A stretch of 64,000 nt of DNA from Cepaea nemoralis (lineage: Eukaryota > Mollusca > Gastropoda > Stylommatophora > Helicidae). The stretch covers positions 387,001-451,000 of the forward strand of contig JACEFZ010001371.1 of assembly GCA_014155875.1 (NCBI GenBank), written 5' to 3'. Position numbers and translations under genes: made by a program. The notes beneath the pieces were generated by a model. It was not told the DNA's origin and did no database searches. It saw only the letters and a list, made by a program, of their open reading frames with translations. Positions 10,701-25,000 of the stretch are shown here, one piece after another; the first letter of the stretch is position 1; each line of letters begins with the position of its first letter.

Positions 10701-13700
10701 AAAAAAAATAATAATTAATTGAAACCAGGACATACCAGTATTACCAGGACATCGTGGATACACATGGAAAACAACAATTCACCATCAGCAATAATGAATA
10801 AATACCTCATTCAAGTTTATATGTGATTCCATTATGCCAATCCAATACTAACAGAAAAGTGGGCACTCTTCCGAATTCCGGTCCCAAATAGTTCTGAAGT
10901 GAATAATTTTATATAACTAACCCTAACTCTAACCCTAATAACTTATTCACTGCATAACTATTTGGGACCGGAATTCGGAAGAGTGCCGAAAAGTGTATTA
11001 AAAAAAATTCATTGCAGGTGAAACTTAAATCATCGAAAACGATAAAGAATGGTCGTAGTAATGATGATCAATGTAGGCAAGTTCTTTAATGTTGAATATA
11101 AATCAGGCCACACAACTTGACCTTTGAACTCAGGGAATGTTAGCAATGTCATAACCTAGTGTTTCAGTTGTTCACAATGACACATGAATGAAGGTGATTG
11201 GTGTTGCATCATTTTAACACATGTTGACATGGAAGGAAATCAACTGTTCACATAATTCAGATTCTCTAAGGGATTGATTATGTTATTTTGCTGGCTCTGT
11301 GGTGAAGGGGTTACAGGCCCAATTTGTAATCCTGCATACCTCGTTCGAAACACGGCTGCAGGCTATTTGGCAGCAGACCGCTTTGGGTTGGTTTTCATTC
11401 AGTGGTATGGCTGCCGGTCGTTCAGAAAGCAGTGGCAAGCTGCTGAACGTAAACTTGCCAAGAAATCACAAACAGTCAACAATGCTGGGGTTGACTGTCA
11501 TGTCCTGTAAAGGATATGCAACTAACTTTGTAGTTTATTTTACTACTAAATTATTTTTACCCTACACATTAAATTGTAACAAAATTATATGACAGCACTT
11601 CAGATTAAATGCCAAATGCTTATTTTAAAACTATGTTTGTCAACTAAGAACTGTTTCAATGACAATATCATTAATTAATTAGGTCAGCCAATCCAAAAAC
11701 TGCTGTCGAATCCATTTGATCTTGTTCCTCCATGGTCTCCTATTCTTGGCAACCCTTAAGCTCAGCGTAAGTCAGCACTGAGCATCCTTGCTTGCTTGTT
11801 TGATGTAGTTTTTTTCTAGGTTATCCTCATTTTCTCTTGTCCTGGATCTTGTCCTCCATTATTTTCACAAACAGACCTCAATGTCTCACAACAAGATCAT
11901 GCCAAGATAATGTTTGTTGTTATGATGTTCAGTAGTTATATCATACAACAAAGTTATATTGTAGATGATATCTTACAGCTTACTAGTACCACAGATGTCT
12001 AAAAGCAATGTTGAATTATCATTCCTCCTATGTCAGTTAGTCAAGGACTCCCTTACATGCACCTCAAGGCATGCTGGGCATACAGTGCTAGACCCATATT
12101 GTTTTAGACCAGTAGTTCCCAAGCTTTTCAAGCAGGGGGCCATACCTACTATATTCGGTAGTTAAGCAGCCCACAACGTTATAAAATTATAAAAGTCGTG
12201 CAATATAATTATTACCTTTCTTAACTTTCGTCAACAAAATTCTAAAACTTTAAAGGCAGTCAGTGTCAGTACTACACTGCAGTAATTGTTTTGTTTAAAG
12301 TGAAAAGTTCATTTAACAATAAACTGAACAAGCGCAAATTATCACACGCTGACGGGGTGTTCCGAGTGCCCTTTTGAAATTATTAAAATATATTATATTA
12401 ATGAGGCCTCGCATGCCACTTTTTTGACAGTTGGCGGGCCACAAGTGGCTCGCGGGCCGTGGTTTGGGAACCTCTGATTTAGACCAATCGGCCCTCAGCC
12501 AGTGATTTAGTCGGTGTCGCACCAGCCACTTTTATTTCCCAAGACATTTCTTGTTACCCATTGTAGACTTGATCAATCTAGGAGCCCAGGTCAGTTTAAA
12601 ATATCTGAACCTGCCCGATGCAGACCATACCCATGACTGCCATGCAGCAGGCGAGTGGTTCCTCCTATGAGTTATGCATTAAGAAAGCATAATCACTAGT
12701 AGTGACACAACTGACCTAAATTAGCAGTTACATTGGTGGTCAGTGAGCCGTGGTAACACACTGGTTAGCAAGCTTGTCTGCCAGCCTGGACATTGGCGGT
12801 CAATATAGTCTGTGAGCCTTGGTAACATAGTGGTTAGCAAGCTTGCCTGTCAACCTGGTGGTCATATGTTCAAATCCCCATTGAGGCAGTTAATTGAAAC
12901 AGCTCCCAGACACCAGGAAGTGTCCAGGGAAATAAAGGTGGTAGGCATGCTATTTACCAGCTTCCCCATTGAGGCAGTTAATTGAAACGGCTCCCAGACA
13001 CCAGGAAGTGTCCAGGGAAATAAAGGTGGCATGCATGCTATTGACCAGCTTCCCCATTGAGTGCTGATTGACTATACAAATATGGGGCTAACACCATAGA
13101 CCCAGATTGTCTGAAGGCGTGTAACGGCACCCTTTATTTTCTACTTAAGTATTGCCGGGGTTAGTACAAGGGGAAACAATCTCATTAATAATCCACTCTT
13201 ATTCAAGCACACAACTACAGAATGGGCAATTTCTGCATCTAAATCAATATTTATGCATATTTTTACAGCAAATAGTTACAGTTGATAAGTTGTTATGATA
13301 ATGTTTACACATAAGAGCTTAAGTGGCAGGAAGTTGTGTGTGTTACAGTGTACTCTTGGTGTCACATGTTTGATACTTGTGGATGGTGACAAGTCATATT
13401 TTTGCAAACCAGCACCCTTATATTTTACTTTGTATCTTATTGACTGATGTCACAAGCAGCTACACACTGAGGCACATACTGAGGAGAGGATCCAACCACG
13501 TATGGACTGAATGAGTTGATGTGCAGTGAGCGTAATTTGTTGACCAACCAACTATCCAAACAATCAACTAATCTAACACTATCAAATATCACACAATTTT
13601 TATGACTTTGCTTTTAGTTTAGTGCTGTTTAATTTTGTCAGATCAATCCAACATAATGTTTTCATAATTTTTGAAAAATTAGAGACATTTAATGAAATTA

Positions 13701-15980
13701 CTTAATAAAAAGGTGAATGCAAACTTGCTAGATTGTCAAAAGATAAAACAAGAAAGTAGTATACGTGACTGCGGGATCACTGTGGATGTTGGATTTGGTA
13801 GGTTTGTGGTTGGTGTTGAATACAGAGTCAGTGTGAATGTGGGATAGTGTGAAGGTATTCAGGTGGTAGAGGAGTGTATACTGGGAGTGAGGATGTGAGT
13901 GAAACATGTGACCATAAGTAATTTACAAGTAGCTGAACAACTTAGCCCAGACATATACTGTCATTATGATATGTGGTAATTTATCAATACTACCTGCCAG
14001 AGTTGTCATCAGATGGTAGATTAATTTTAAATTGTCTTCTCAACTCATGTTTCACTATGATTACCGATTGTGACTTGCAAAACAGTTGTACACAAATGAC
14101 TTCTGCTGTGATGTCACCATTTTAATTTCTTTTTTCATCCAGTAGCTGACATGAAACATCATTTTTTAAAACTGGGTAGCCCAAACTTAGATAGGTACAT
14201 GTAACTTAGATTATCATTTGTTACAAATTAAACATGTTTAAGCTTCAAATCATGAAATTTCATACAGACAAACATGTTTAAACTTCAAGTCCCCAAAACT
14301 TGATACAAATTGCAAAAATTTTTATACAAATGACTTCTGCTGTGATGTCACCATTTTAATTTCCTTTTCCACCCAGTAGCTGAAACAGAACATGTTTAAA
14401 TTCAAGTCCCCAAAACTTGATACACAATTTTAACCAGTTGTTTACAGATGACTTCTACATTTATGCTTCAAGTCACTGAAACTTTATACAGTCAAACACA
14501 TTTAAGCTTCAAGTTACCAAAACTTTATACAAATCAAACATATTTAAACTTAAAATCACCAACACTTTATAAACCAAAAATTTAAGCTTCAAGTCACCAA
14601 ACCTCTATACAACAGAACTCACCAAAGCTTCTAGTTACCAAAACTTAATATAAACCAAACACATCTAAGTTAAAACTATACACCTTGAAAGTACCACCCA
14701 TCTATTTAAAGTATATTGCTCACATGCCCACTCTATAAGTGCCAACAAATACCTATTTAATCTGTTACTTTAATGATTTGAAGAGTTTCTCCATCCATCT
14801 TTTATCTCCTACTACAACACATTGGATCACCTCCTTTATGAGATCCACCCAAAGTTAAATCATGTGAACTGTCTGCTGCCTTAGGCAGTTAGCATCTATA
14901 CTATTTCATTTTTGTTGTCTGCAGATTACATTTGAGCATGAGCTCTTGTTTTGTTTCAAGGTCTGAACTTCATGCTACGGATGCTAGCAGGCTCAGTTAA
15001 CCCAGAAGTGAACATAGCAGTGAATGGGACTGAGATTGTGGTCAGTTTTAAGTAAGTCATAGTTTTAAACAAATATATTCTAAACAAAAAACTGGATCAT
15101 CAAACACCCCATGTTAATTCAGAATGATAATTGGGACACAGAGGTGTTTCCAAGGCACCAGGGCCAGGTTTAATACTAGCCAAGACCTACTAACACGTCC
15201 TAGTCGTGCGTCCTGGGCAACAGGTCCCTTCGGGGACTTGGCTAATGTAGTAGGATCGCTGATTCTTCCGAAGTCGGAGAGTATCTGTCTGCACAGCGAG
15301 GAACCACCAGTCTGCACACCAATAAGCCAGACATGGGACAACAGATACTCACGCAAACCTCAGTCCAGTATGACATCACACTGATGTTGGATAACAGGAT
15401 GTCTTCATCCGACATTCAGGACTTCATGCTGGAGTTCACAGCCAGTGAACGCAAGCAAGCAAGCAATGATAATTGGAAACAGAAAGAGGTAATTAAGTCG
15501 TCATATTTCATTTGGCGTACCGTGTTTTCCCAAAATAAGCCCTAGCACGATTTTTCAGGATGCTTTTAATATAAGATCTACCCCTAAAATAAGCCCTAGT
15601 AAAGATCGTCAGCTAGAATGAAGATGTTAAATGTGCACTAGCATTCAAGTTCTTTGTTTATGGCATCGACTTTTTAAAATATCAACTCTCCAACATGATT
15701 GCCACGGCTGAAACTGCAGTATTTATGGGCCTAGGATCTCAAATGACAATTGATCATACAGAATTCGGGATTTGGATAGTTATGACGATGTTCCAGAAGA
15801 AGATGACATGACTATTTGAATAAATGTAAAATTATTGTATCCGGAAAAAAGTCATCCCCCAAAATAAGCCCTAGTGGATGTTTGAAGCTAAAATAATGTA
15901 AGAGCCTGTCTTATTTTTGGAGAAACATGGTACACACGCACACACACACACACACGTGCACGCGTGTGTGTGTGTGTGTG

Positions 15981-16066
<86 letters not shown>

Positions 16067-19000
16067 CCATCCTAGGCCTAATTCCATTCTGTCTGTATCT
16101 GCTGTGCTGAACCACATCCTGGTTACACCTCAGTATGTCTCTCTGCAGATGTGATGTTTCAGTACCAGCCTTGAACACCACATAGTTTTTGAGCTTGGAG
16201 ATGGGTTGGAGAACTCTTCAGCACACATCATTGTGGAGGTGACAATTTGGTGCTAGGTCACAGAAACAAGTCTGTACACCAGCCTCACTCCAATAGATGC
16301 AAGCCCTTTTCAGGGTTCAGATGACCTGAACACAATGATGTTGGGCTTAAGAATTAACATTCAGGCTTCCAGAGGATTCACAACCAGCCAGCCAACCAAC
16401 CAACCAACCAACCAGCCAGCTAGCCAGCCATCCAACCAGCCAGCTAACCAACCAGCCAACCAACTAGCCAGCCAGCCAACCAACCAACCAGCCAACACAT
16501 AATATTGAAGTTAGGAAGTGGTGGAAGATGTTGACTGCGAATGCATTCATCATCTCACCCAGTGATGGGCTTATGGGATAGAAAAAGAAAATTTTGTATT
16601 ATTTTAGAAGACAAATAGTTATTTTCTTGTGCAGCATGCCGTTAGAATTGGCGTATCACAATTCAATGTCATTTGTTTGTCTTCCAGTTGAAAAACATCA
16701 ATTCCCTTTGAACAATCTGAAATTACATAGGGAAGCCATTTTAAACAGTCATCATTATCATTGACTTCTCCACCTCCTCCTCTTTGTTTTTTCCCTCTTT
16801 CCCTTATTCTGCTGCTGCTTTTTTTTTTTGATGGAGTGTCACATCCTTCTATACACGCCAAAGATCCATATGTCTGACTTGACATGCATTTAAGTAACTT
16901 GTGCTTCCTCTATACCACGTGTCAATCTCAAGGCCTGTGGGCCACATCAGGCCCGGCGTACAATCATATCAGGCCCGAGAGGTCTCAACTGACGTACACA
17001 TATATTCGACCAGAGAGAGAATTGTAGACAAAAATATTTTTAATGGCCACGATATAAAGTGCAAATTAAATTCCCTGATTAGCAGTCTTGCCGAATGATA
17101 GGTTACCTGAGAGCATTCTCGCTTCGATCAGAATAAGCAAAAATTAAAGTTGTGTAGTGAGTGGATGTTCGTCGTTATAGTGATCTAGCAACGTTCAGTT
17201 GCACGTTGCTCATTTTGGATTGGTGCATAAGAAATGGAAGTAATGTAGTGCCTGGATGTTACATCATCTTTTCCCGCTATGGATAACCTGATATCAATCA
17301 AGCGTCTGTCGGTGGATGCAGAATCCTTTTTTAAATCAAAGTTAGCCTTTAAAATGACCAAGAGAAAAGTTGATTCTGAAAACAGAGCATTTCAAAGCCG
17401 CTGGGAGGCTGAATATATGTTTACTGATATTGGCGGTAAACCTGTCTGTCTAATTTGTGGAGATAAATGTGGCTGTGATCATAGAATATAATCTGAGATG
17501 GCACTACGAGATTAAACATCAAGACACGTTAAACAGCCTGAATGCAGAGCAGAAGCTACAGAAGGTAGAAAAATTGAAGATGGTTTTTACCTTAGCAAAA
17601 TCACAAACTGAAGCTGCTATGAAAGCAAGTTTTATTATGGCGGAGGAGATAACAAAATCAGGCGGACCATTTACAGAAGGAGAGTTTCCGAAGAGCTGCA
17701 TGATGAAAGTGTGTGACGTCTTGTGTTCAGACAAAAAGTAGATGTTTGCAAAGGTAAGTCTTAGCAGAAGTACGGTTGTTGATTGGGTTTGTGAAATCGC
17801 CACTGATGAGAAAACACAGCTGATCGAAAAAGGCAAAGACTTAATTGCATTCACTCTTGCTGTCGATGAAAGTAATGACACAACTGACACTGCACAGCTT
17901 TTTTTTCTGTTTTAATTTATATTAATGTTTAAAAAAGGTTTAATTTTCGGCTTATTGAATGTTTATCCTGTTTGGCCCGCAACCTTACGTGCAATTTGAG
18001 TTTTGACTCGCTGAGCGATTGAGTTTGACACCCCTGCTCTAAACAGACTTTATCCAGGTAACAGGCCATATATCCCCCTGGGTAGATTCTTTCCTAACAA
18101 GTTTGCTGGATCAGCGGCCATAGGGCTACCTCTTTGTGATTCACAAGCTGTTGGATTTTGTGTGTACACAGCTTGTAGGCGGGACCTCCTATTTTTCACC
18201 TTTATCTGAGAAGTCTAAGTATATGATCTCGCTACCCAAAAGATCAGGAGAATATATGATACTAGGTACCAGTAGTTCTGGGAAACGTGTCCAGCCCTGT
18301 GCTCAGATCAAATCCAGTACCTTCTGAGTCTGCCTCTCTCTTTATGCTATGGGTTCCAGACACTACACTGTTTTCTCTGTTCCTCTGTTTGTTTTATGAG
18401 AGTTTCATATATGTCCTCACTTTCTCACACGTTTCCATTGAAATTGGTTGTTGTTAGGTGTTCCTCCACACTTGGTATCTGGTTAAGTATCTAATGGAGG
18501 TCTCTTTTTGACAAATTTCTGCAGCTTTTACATGAACATACCTAGTTCTTTCTCTGACAGTGGTGAGTAACCCCAGGAAAGTTGGGGGTCAAAGTAACTA
18601 TGAACAAGTGGGTTAGTATAACAACCAGCTGGGACAGAAGGGGTAAGAATATTAACTATGACAGAGTGGGTTATATAACAACCAGCTGTGACAGAAATGG
18701 TCAGAATATTAACTATGACAGAGTGGGTTATATAACAAACCAGTTGAGACAGAAGGGGTTAGAATATTAACTATGACAGAGTGGGTTATATTCCAACCAG
18801 TTGAGACAGAAGGGGTTAGAATATTAACTATGACAGAGTGGGTTATATTACAACCAGTTGAGACAGAAGGGGTAAAAGTAATAACTATAGCGTTATCATC
18901 ATCATGTGCCCTGCCAACTGGCGCAGGCATTGATGTCTCTGAATAGACATTGGGCCTTGATGTTCTGGATCAACTCTGCTGATGATATTCCTCCATACCT

Positions 19001-22000
19001 CCGTCTCAGTTCATCCATCATCATTTCTCTCGGTCTGCCTCTGCCTCTTTTTCCCACTGATCTTTTCCTATTTGTCTTTCCTGTTGTCATAATGTTTTCC
19101 AATACCCCTCATCTCAACACATGACCATAGAATGTTGTCTCTTATAATTGTAGGGTTAAAATAATAACTAAGGCAGAGTGGGTTAATATAACAACTGGCA
19201 GGGACAGAAGTTCAAGTGTATCTTCATTTAAGGCTTGAAAACAGAAAGCTTCTTGTTTAGACATTACCAAAACAACAGTGAAGAGTAGTAGAAGAAGCTG
19301 ATAAAACATACTGGAGACTTCTTTTTCCAGCAAATAATCTTAGATGGCTCTTTAATGTAAGCTTACGTCATTTTTAAGTTATGTTACTTTTTTGTCTTTT
19401 TCTTTCACCCTTTATTCCCCATTGGGACATAGTCCTCAAGCCATCTTAACCTTGGCTGTCCCATGCATCTCTCTCCATGCCGTTCCCATATTATTAATGT
19501 ATGTCTCTACTTCTCATCTCCATGTGGATTTCCCTCTATTTCTTTTCTCTTGTGGATTCCAGTCAAAGGTCTTTCTAGTTATACTATTCTCAGGTTTTCT
19601 CCAGGTGTGACCTATCCAGCGCCAGTGTATTTTCTTCTCCTGTTGACTCAATGTTATTTGTCTAGTTCTCTCTATGATCTCCACATTGGTGATTCTGTCA
19701 TACCATTTTAGTCCTTCTATTTTGTGCAGGCAACTTGATTCTGCTGCAGTCTTAATAAATTCATGTATTCTTTTGTATTGTTTTTCTACAATCCTATTTA
19801 CCATCCATGGTGTCATATCCTGGATTTGTCCACCGTATACCTTCATTGTTTTCTCAGTACAAGTGTATTAATTTCAAATAATTTGGTCATTTAGTCTACT
19901 GAATTTCATGATCTTCTTTATTATTGTATTGTTTCTCTGTTTGAGACATTTCTGATAATCTTTTTCACTTTACTCAAGTCAGTTTAATTAATTATTTCTG
20001 TAAGTGTTGTACAGATGTATATGTTTTGTTTACTCCATCATGAACAGTAAGCTCATTCGTCCATTGCATTATTCCGCAGCACTCCATTCAAGTCAGAGTG
20101 TATGAAATACAGACTTAATGAAACCGTGGAAGTGGAGAATCAGAAAGGAAAGTTCATGGTAAGTTTTATGTTTCTTCTTAATCATTCCTCTTTCGACTGG
20201 AATGTGTTGTGCCTATTCATGCACCTCAGAGGTGGTGTGTGTAAGACTTGCTTCCTCTAGACATATTCCATCTAAGGCAATGGACTCTTTCTACCCATGG
20301 GTGGGTTTTCTTTCCCAACAGTTTTGCCAGGGAAGTGGGATTACTGCCTTATCTTTGCAGTTTCCAGCTGAGATGAGATTTTTAACTTGCACAATTGCAC
20401 AAGAATCACTTGGTGTTTTTGTCTTTATCGGAGAAGGCTAGGTATAATCTCACTACCCAATAGTTCAGGATGTGTGATATCTTTAGATACCATTGGTTCA
20501 TGGAGAAATCCTATGCTGAAATCAAACCTGGTACCTTCTAAGTCTGAGGCGGACATCATAACCTCTCATCCAAGCTCCCCTGTCAGCTTTATTTGATATT
20601 CATTCAGTTGCAAATACGAGGATTGGTTTCAGAGAAGCCATTGCTATTTCATTGTATCATTGTATCTATATACACTTGATCGGCGCATATTGCCACAATG
20701 TGTCACTGTACTAATGTTGATTGCTACATATTACCGCAATGCGTCACTGTACTATAGTATGTCCCGAAAAGAATGCCTTCATTCACGATCAATTATTTTG
20801 AAAATTGTCTGTTGCATCGTTATGAAATTTTTCCTGCCGTCTTATATTTACCCCCACCCAAGGAATATGTCTTTGATAGGTCCAAAAGCAACGTAAATCA
20901 TCGAAAGCGGTGACATTTCTTTGATGTTTTGCTGAAAAACTAGTGTAACAAATTTGTGTTTACAGTAATGGACGCTCCTCCAATTCAGATGACACACAAG
21001 ACGTATCCAGATTCATATGGGAGTAAGTGCAATGAAAGAAGTAGCTTAAAAGTCTACAGGGTCGGCTGCATTGCACCGGGTTTTTATCCCATATGGCTCA
21101 GTTTCTTTCCGCAACACGGAAAACGCCGCACAAAGCACAGACTCTGTAGCTCCAGCGACGACCCTCGGGAGTCTCTGAAAAAATGCACTTGTGAAATGAA
21201 GGATGCGGCCCGGAATCGAACATACAACCTTCGGAGCCCGAGTCAGACGGCTTGACCACTTCACCACGGAGAATCCTGAGAGGGGTGCAATGTGTAATAT
21301 TAGCAAAGACAGAGAATTTCCAGAGGCATGGGGTAAATAATTTGTAAATTAACAGGAAAGTAGAAGGAATATATTTTTTACCTTATTTTTCATTTCCTTC
21401 TTGTTTCTCCAGCTGCTGGTTAATAAAGTGTACACAAGTATTCATGTTAGCTTTTTATATTGAGTTCGTGAAAGCTTCCAAATAGCTGTGCGTTAATGTG
21501 CATATGGAGTGATCAGAAATGATACCGCAATTTAGTCATCATGTGTCCATTTTTAAGTATCTGTTCAGCTGACTGTGTAGTTTGTTCACACGTACACATG
21601 GGTGACAGACCCGCTTTGAGTCTTCGTGAAAGATTGTCTACTCTGCTGTTTACCGTTCAGAGATGGAACATGATTACCTGTTTCGCACTATGAAAATAGT
21701 TGTCAGCGTCTCTGTAGTGGGCTTTCTTCTTAACGACCAAGATGTTGGTCCTCTTTTCATTGAAGTTTATAGATTGATTCGTATGCACGTGTGTTGTCCC
21801 CTAATTTGACAACGTGTTTGCTCTCACGTTTCTTGTTATGCCACAATATGTCAGTTTCCACTGCAGTATTACTCTTCTGTTGGTAGTCAATGCGTTTAGT
21901 GTGCGTGTGTGTTTTTTTTTTTCAATACAGTTGATTGTCACCGCTGAGGGCTTCTCCAGAACAAAAAATGTTTTGTTGGGTGGACATAATGATAAGGTTA

Positions 22001-25000
22001 TATGCTAAATCTCATCATTTTCCCTCAGTTGGTTACTGAGATATTGAATTTTATATTGGGGCAAAAAAAAAATAAACACACTATAATGTTGATCGTTACA
22101 TATTGCCACAATGAATCATTGTACAAATGTTTTTACTTATTTAAAACTCAGTGACCTTCCTAAAACAGCTTCATCTGCTAAGTCATACAACCACGCTTAT
22201 CTGAAAGTGTGTCTGTATAGTTTGGAAGGCAGGAGTCAGTTGTTTCCTAGGGTTTCCTAAGTTTTTTCACACAAAGAAATAGCTGTGGCCTTATTCTACA
22301 CTATATATTATTAATAATATATATTGGGCTTGAAAACAGTTGGAAAACATCAAGTGTGGTTCTGCCTTACAAGAATACAATTAAAGAAACAAAGGATGTT
22401 ACAACGACAAGCCTTCACTAGCAAACAACAACAGAAAACAAATCACAGCACAAAACAAAGTCGGAAATGACACTAAAGTAATTACACTAAAGTATCTTAA
22501 TATTATGCAAGCATGTGAAATTTAAAAAAAAATTAGCACTGAGAAAAATATATGACTAAACCCAGCAGCTCTTATATTTTCATTTGTATACTGGGCAGAA
22601 CAACAGCAGCTGTCACCTGTCATAAGTTTGGTATTACAATGACAGTGATCTGTTATGTCAGTTCTTGCATCTATGATGTCCCATTCATTGTCAGAAAGTT
22701 ATGACAGTCTCACTTAGATAGCTGGTGATAAGAATCAGTGTTGTTTACATTATCAAGGTGTTCTGCCCCATTTGGACTTCATACTAAAAGTAAAGACTCT
22801 TTTCCCCACCTTGGGGCATGTTGGGCTATGTGATAAGTAGGTCAAGTTAAGGACCGTTTTACTTGCCTTCTGTCACATTGGACCCATAGTGCTAGCTCCT
22901 ATTTGTATAGACTAATTGGCATCTGGCTGTCTTTACAGGACATTTCCTGGCAACCATTTTAGGTTGGTTGGGTTAACCTGTGAGCCAGAGTCAATAAAAA
23001 TCCACCTCAATGGGGATTTGAACACATTACCACCAAATTGGCAGGCTAGCATGCTAGTTGATGCACTACTGTGGCTTCTGTCTGGATTTTATAGAGGCTT
23101 TTATTGTTTTTGCCATTTCATTGTTGCGCCGTTGTGTTTTCACTACTAGCTATTTTAACTCATGCTCTTTTCTTTCTATGTCCAGGCAACAACCACATAT
23201 GAGAATGGGAAGCTGACCTCAAAACAGGAACCAGTTGAGGGCAATGATTCCAAACCTACAGTCAGTGTCAGAGAGATCAATGAAACAGGAGAACTCCTTA
23301 CAGTATGTATCAAGATAAGAATACGGGATGGGGGAACATTATTATCACATTGTAAAAAACTATAGGAGCTTTGGTGGCATTGTGGTTAGGGCGTTTGCCT
23401 GCCGAAACAGTGGTCCAGGCTCTGGGGCTGACTCAGCCTCATCAAAATAGCTACCAGATAATTTTCTGAGAAAATGCTTCACTTTATTATTGTGCTTAAC
23501 CCTTTACAGGGCAGACGCTTGTCCGTTTTGTAGCCCTGAACGGGCAAGATTTTTTCAGGTTCTGTAAAATTTCGGGTCGCATTAGTAAAAACATCACAAA
23601 TATGGTGTTAGTCAACCGATTTTAGTTAAATAAACAACACAATGAAGGGAAAAGCATGCAGAATATGTTACTCACGTGATTGTTGCCGGTAACCCATATA
23701 TGAACACAAATATTTACGAAATACGGCATGTTGTTTGTGATTTTCCGTCACCTATACGGCAATTTACAAACACATTTTCAGAATCATAATCACTTTCTTT
23801 AAAGTCTGACTCACGACTGCTAATGCAAAGTAACGCTTTGCACTGATATCTAGCTCCGATTAATTATCAACTTCGTGCCCTTTAATGTCATTTAAATTGA
23901 ACAGAGCGAAATCTCGGCTATCACTTAAAGAATCGCCGAAATCCATTTTGAAAAACAGCATAGAAATTCCGAAAACTATCAAAAAAAGTCCGTTCAAATT
24001 CATTGTAGCGCGTTTACAAATGGCGGCCACGTTGTCAAGCTATCGGTGAAAGTGAAAGTAGCCGTCGGAAGTGTCAGAAAGCCGAGAGATCGCGTTTTTA
24101 CAATGCATAATAGTATCGGTCGGAATCGGCCGCTACGCTCGTTTTAAGCGATCGGCCGGTAATGGCCGCTATGCCCTGTAAAGGGTTAATGTGGCTATCT
24201 GGTCCATATGGATCTATTTGGTTGGATTTTGTAGGATTTTCAATGGCATTTTTTAATCTCTCAAGGATGATCCTGCTTAATATTTTCTCAGGAACTGACA
24301 ATAACCTTATTCCTCTATAATTTTCAAACTCTTGCAGGCCCTCATTCTTTTGCAGCGTTACCAAATATTATTTCTTCAAAATTGCTGATATTTCTTTGGT
24401 CACCCAGACTGCTAAATAATTTGTGCGGTAATTCAGCTGAGGTGTTTGTATTGGCTTTAATAGCTTACGATCGATCTCATGTCAATAGATGGTGTAACCT
24501 GCTTTCAGTTATTGCCAAATGTTAGGCAGTACTCACCAAACCCAACACTTCACATTGAGCTAATAGCTCCGTGTGGACGAGCACAATTGGGAGGGTATAA
24601 GCCTCACTTTAGTGTAAGCAATTTCAACCTAAAGACTAAATGTCATGGTAGGGCAAGACCAGACTCTAAGCCTTGCTCGGCAACTGGTTTTGGATGGAGG
24701 CTTCAAAAGGTGGACAGTTAGAGTATTGCTTTGCTGATCCGAAGCTTCTGCAGCTTTGTTGTTCCAGACATATTGATGTTACCTTTCCTCTGGAGTAAAC
24801 TAGGCAGGCCAACACATGGTCTCTAACTTCAGCCCAGGCTTTATGTTATGGAGAAGTATATTTTCATATTGGAAACTATTGTCTGTCAAGACAACAAGGT
24901 GCCAGTCAGTCAGTCAGTCAATAGCTTCTGTGGGATATCTTCTGGACCAGCAATTTTTCTCATCCTTCAGGAGTTTGTAGCTTTTCTGATGTCTTCTTTA

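Noticed and set aside
10918..10943. CCCTAA-like run as a true telomere or chromosome end
   Set aside because: It is only about 25 bp and lies inside a MITE with its own target duplication.
21205..21280. A functional tRNA gene on the minus strand
   Set aside because: The A- and B-box-like blocks belong to a SINE with a long non-tRNA body, and the acceptor stem does not close convincingly.
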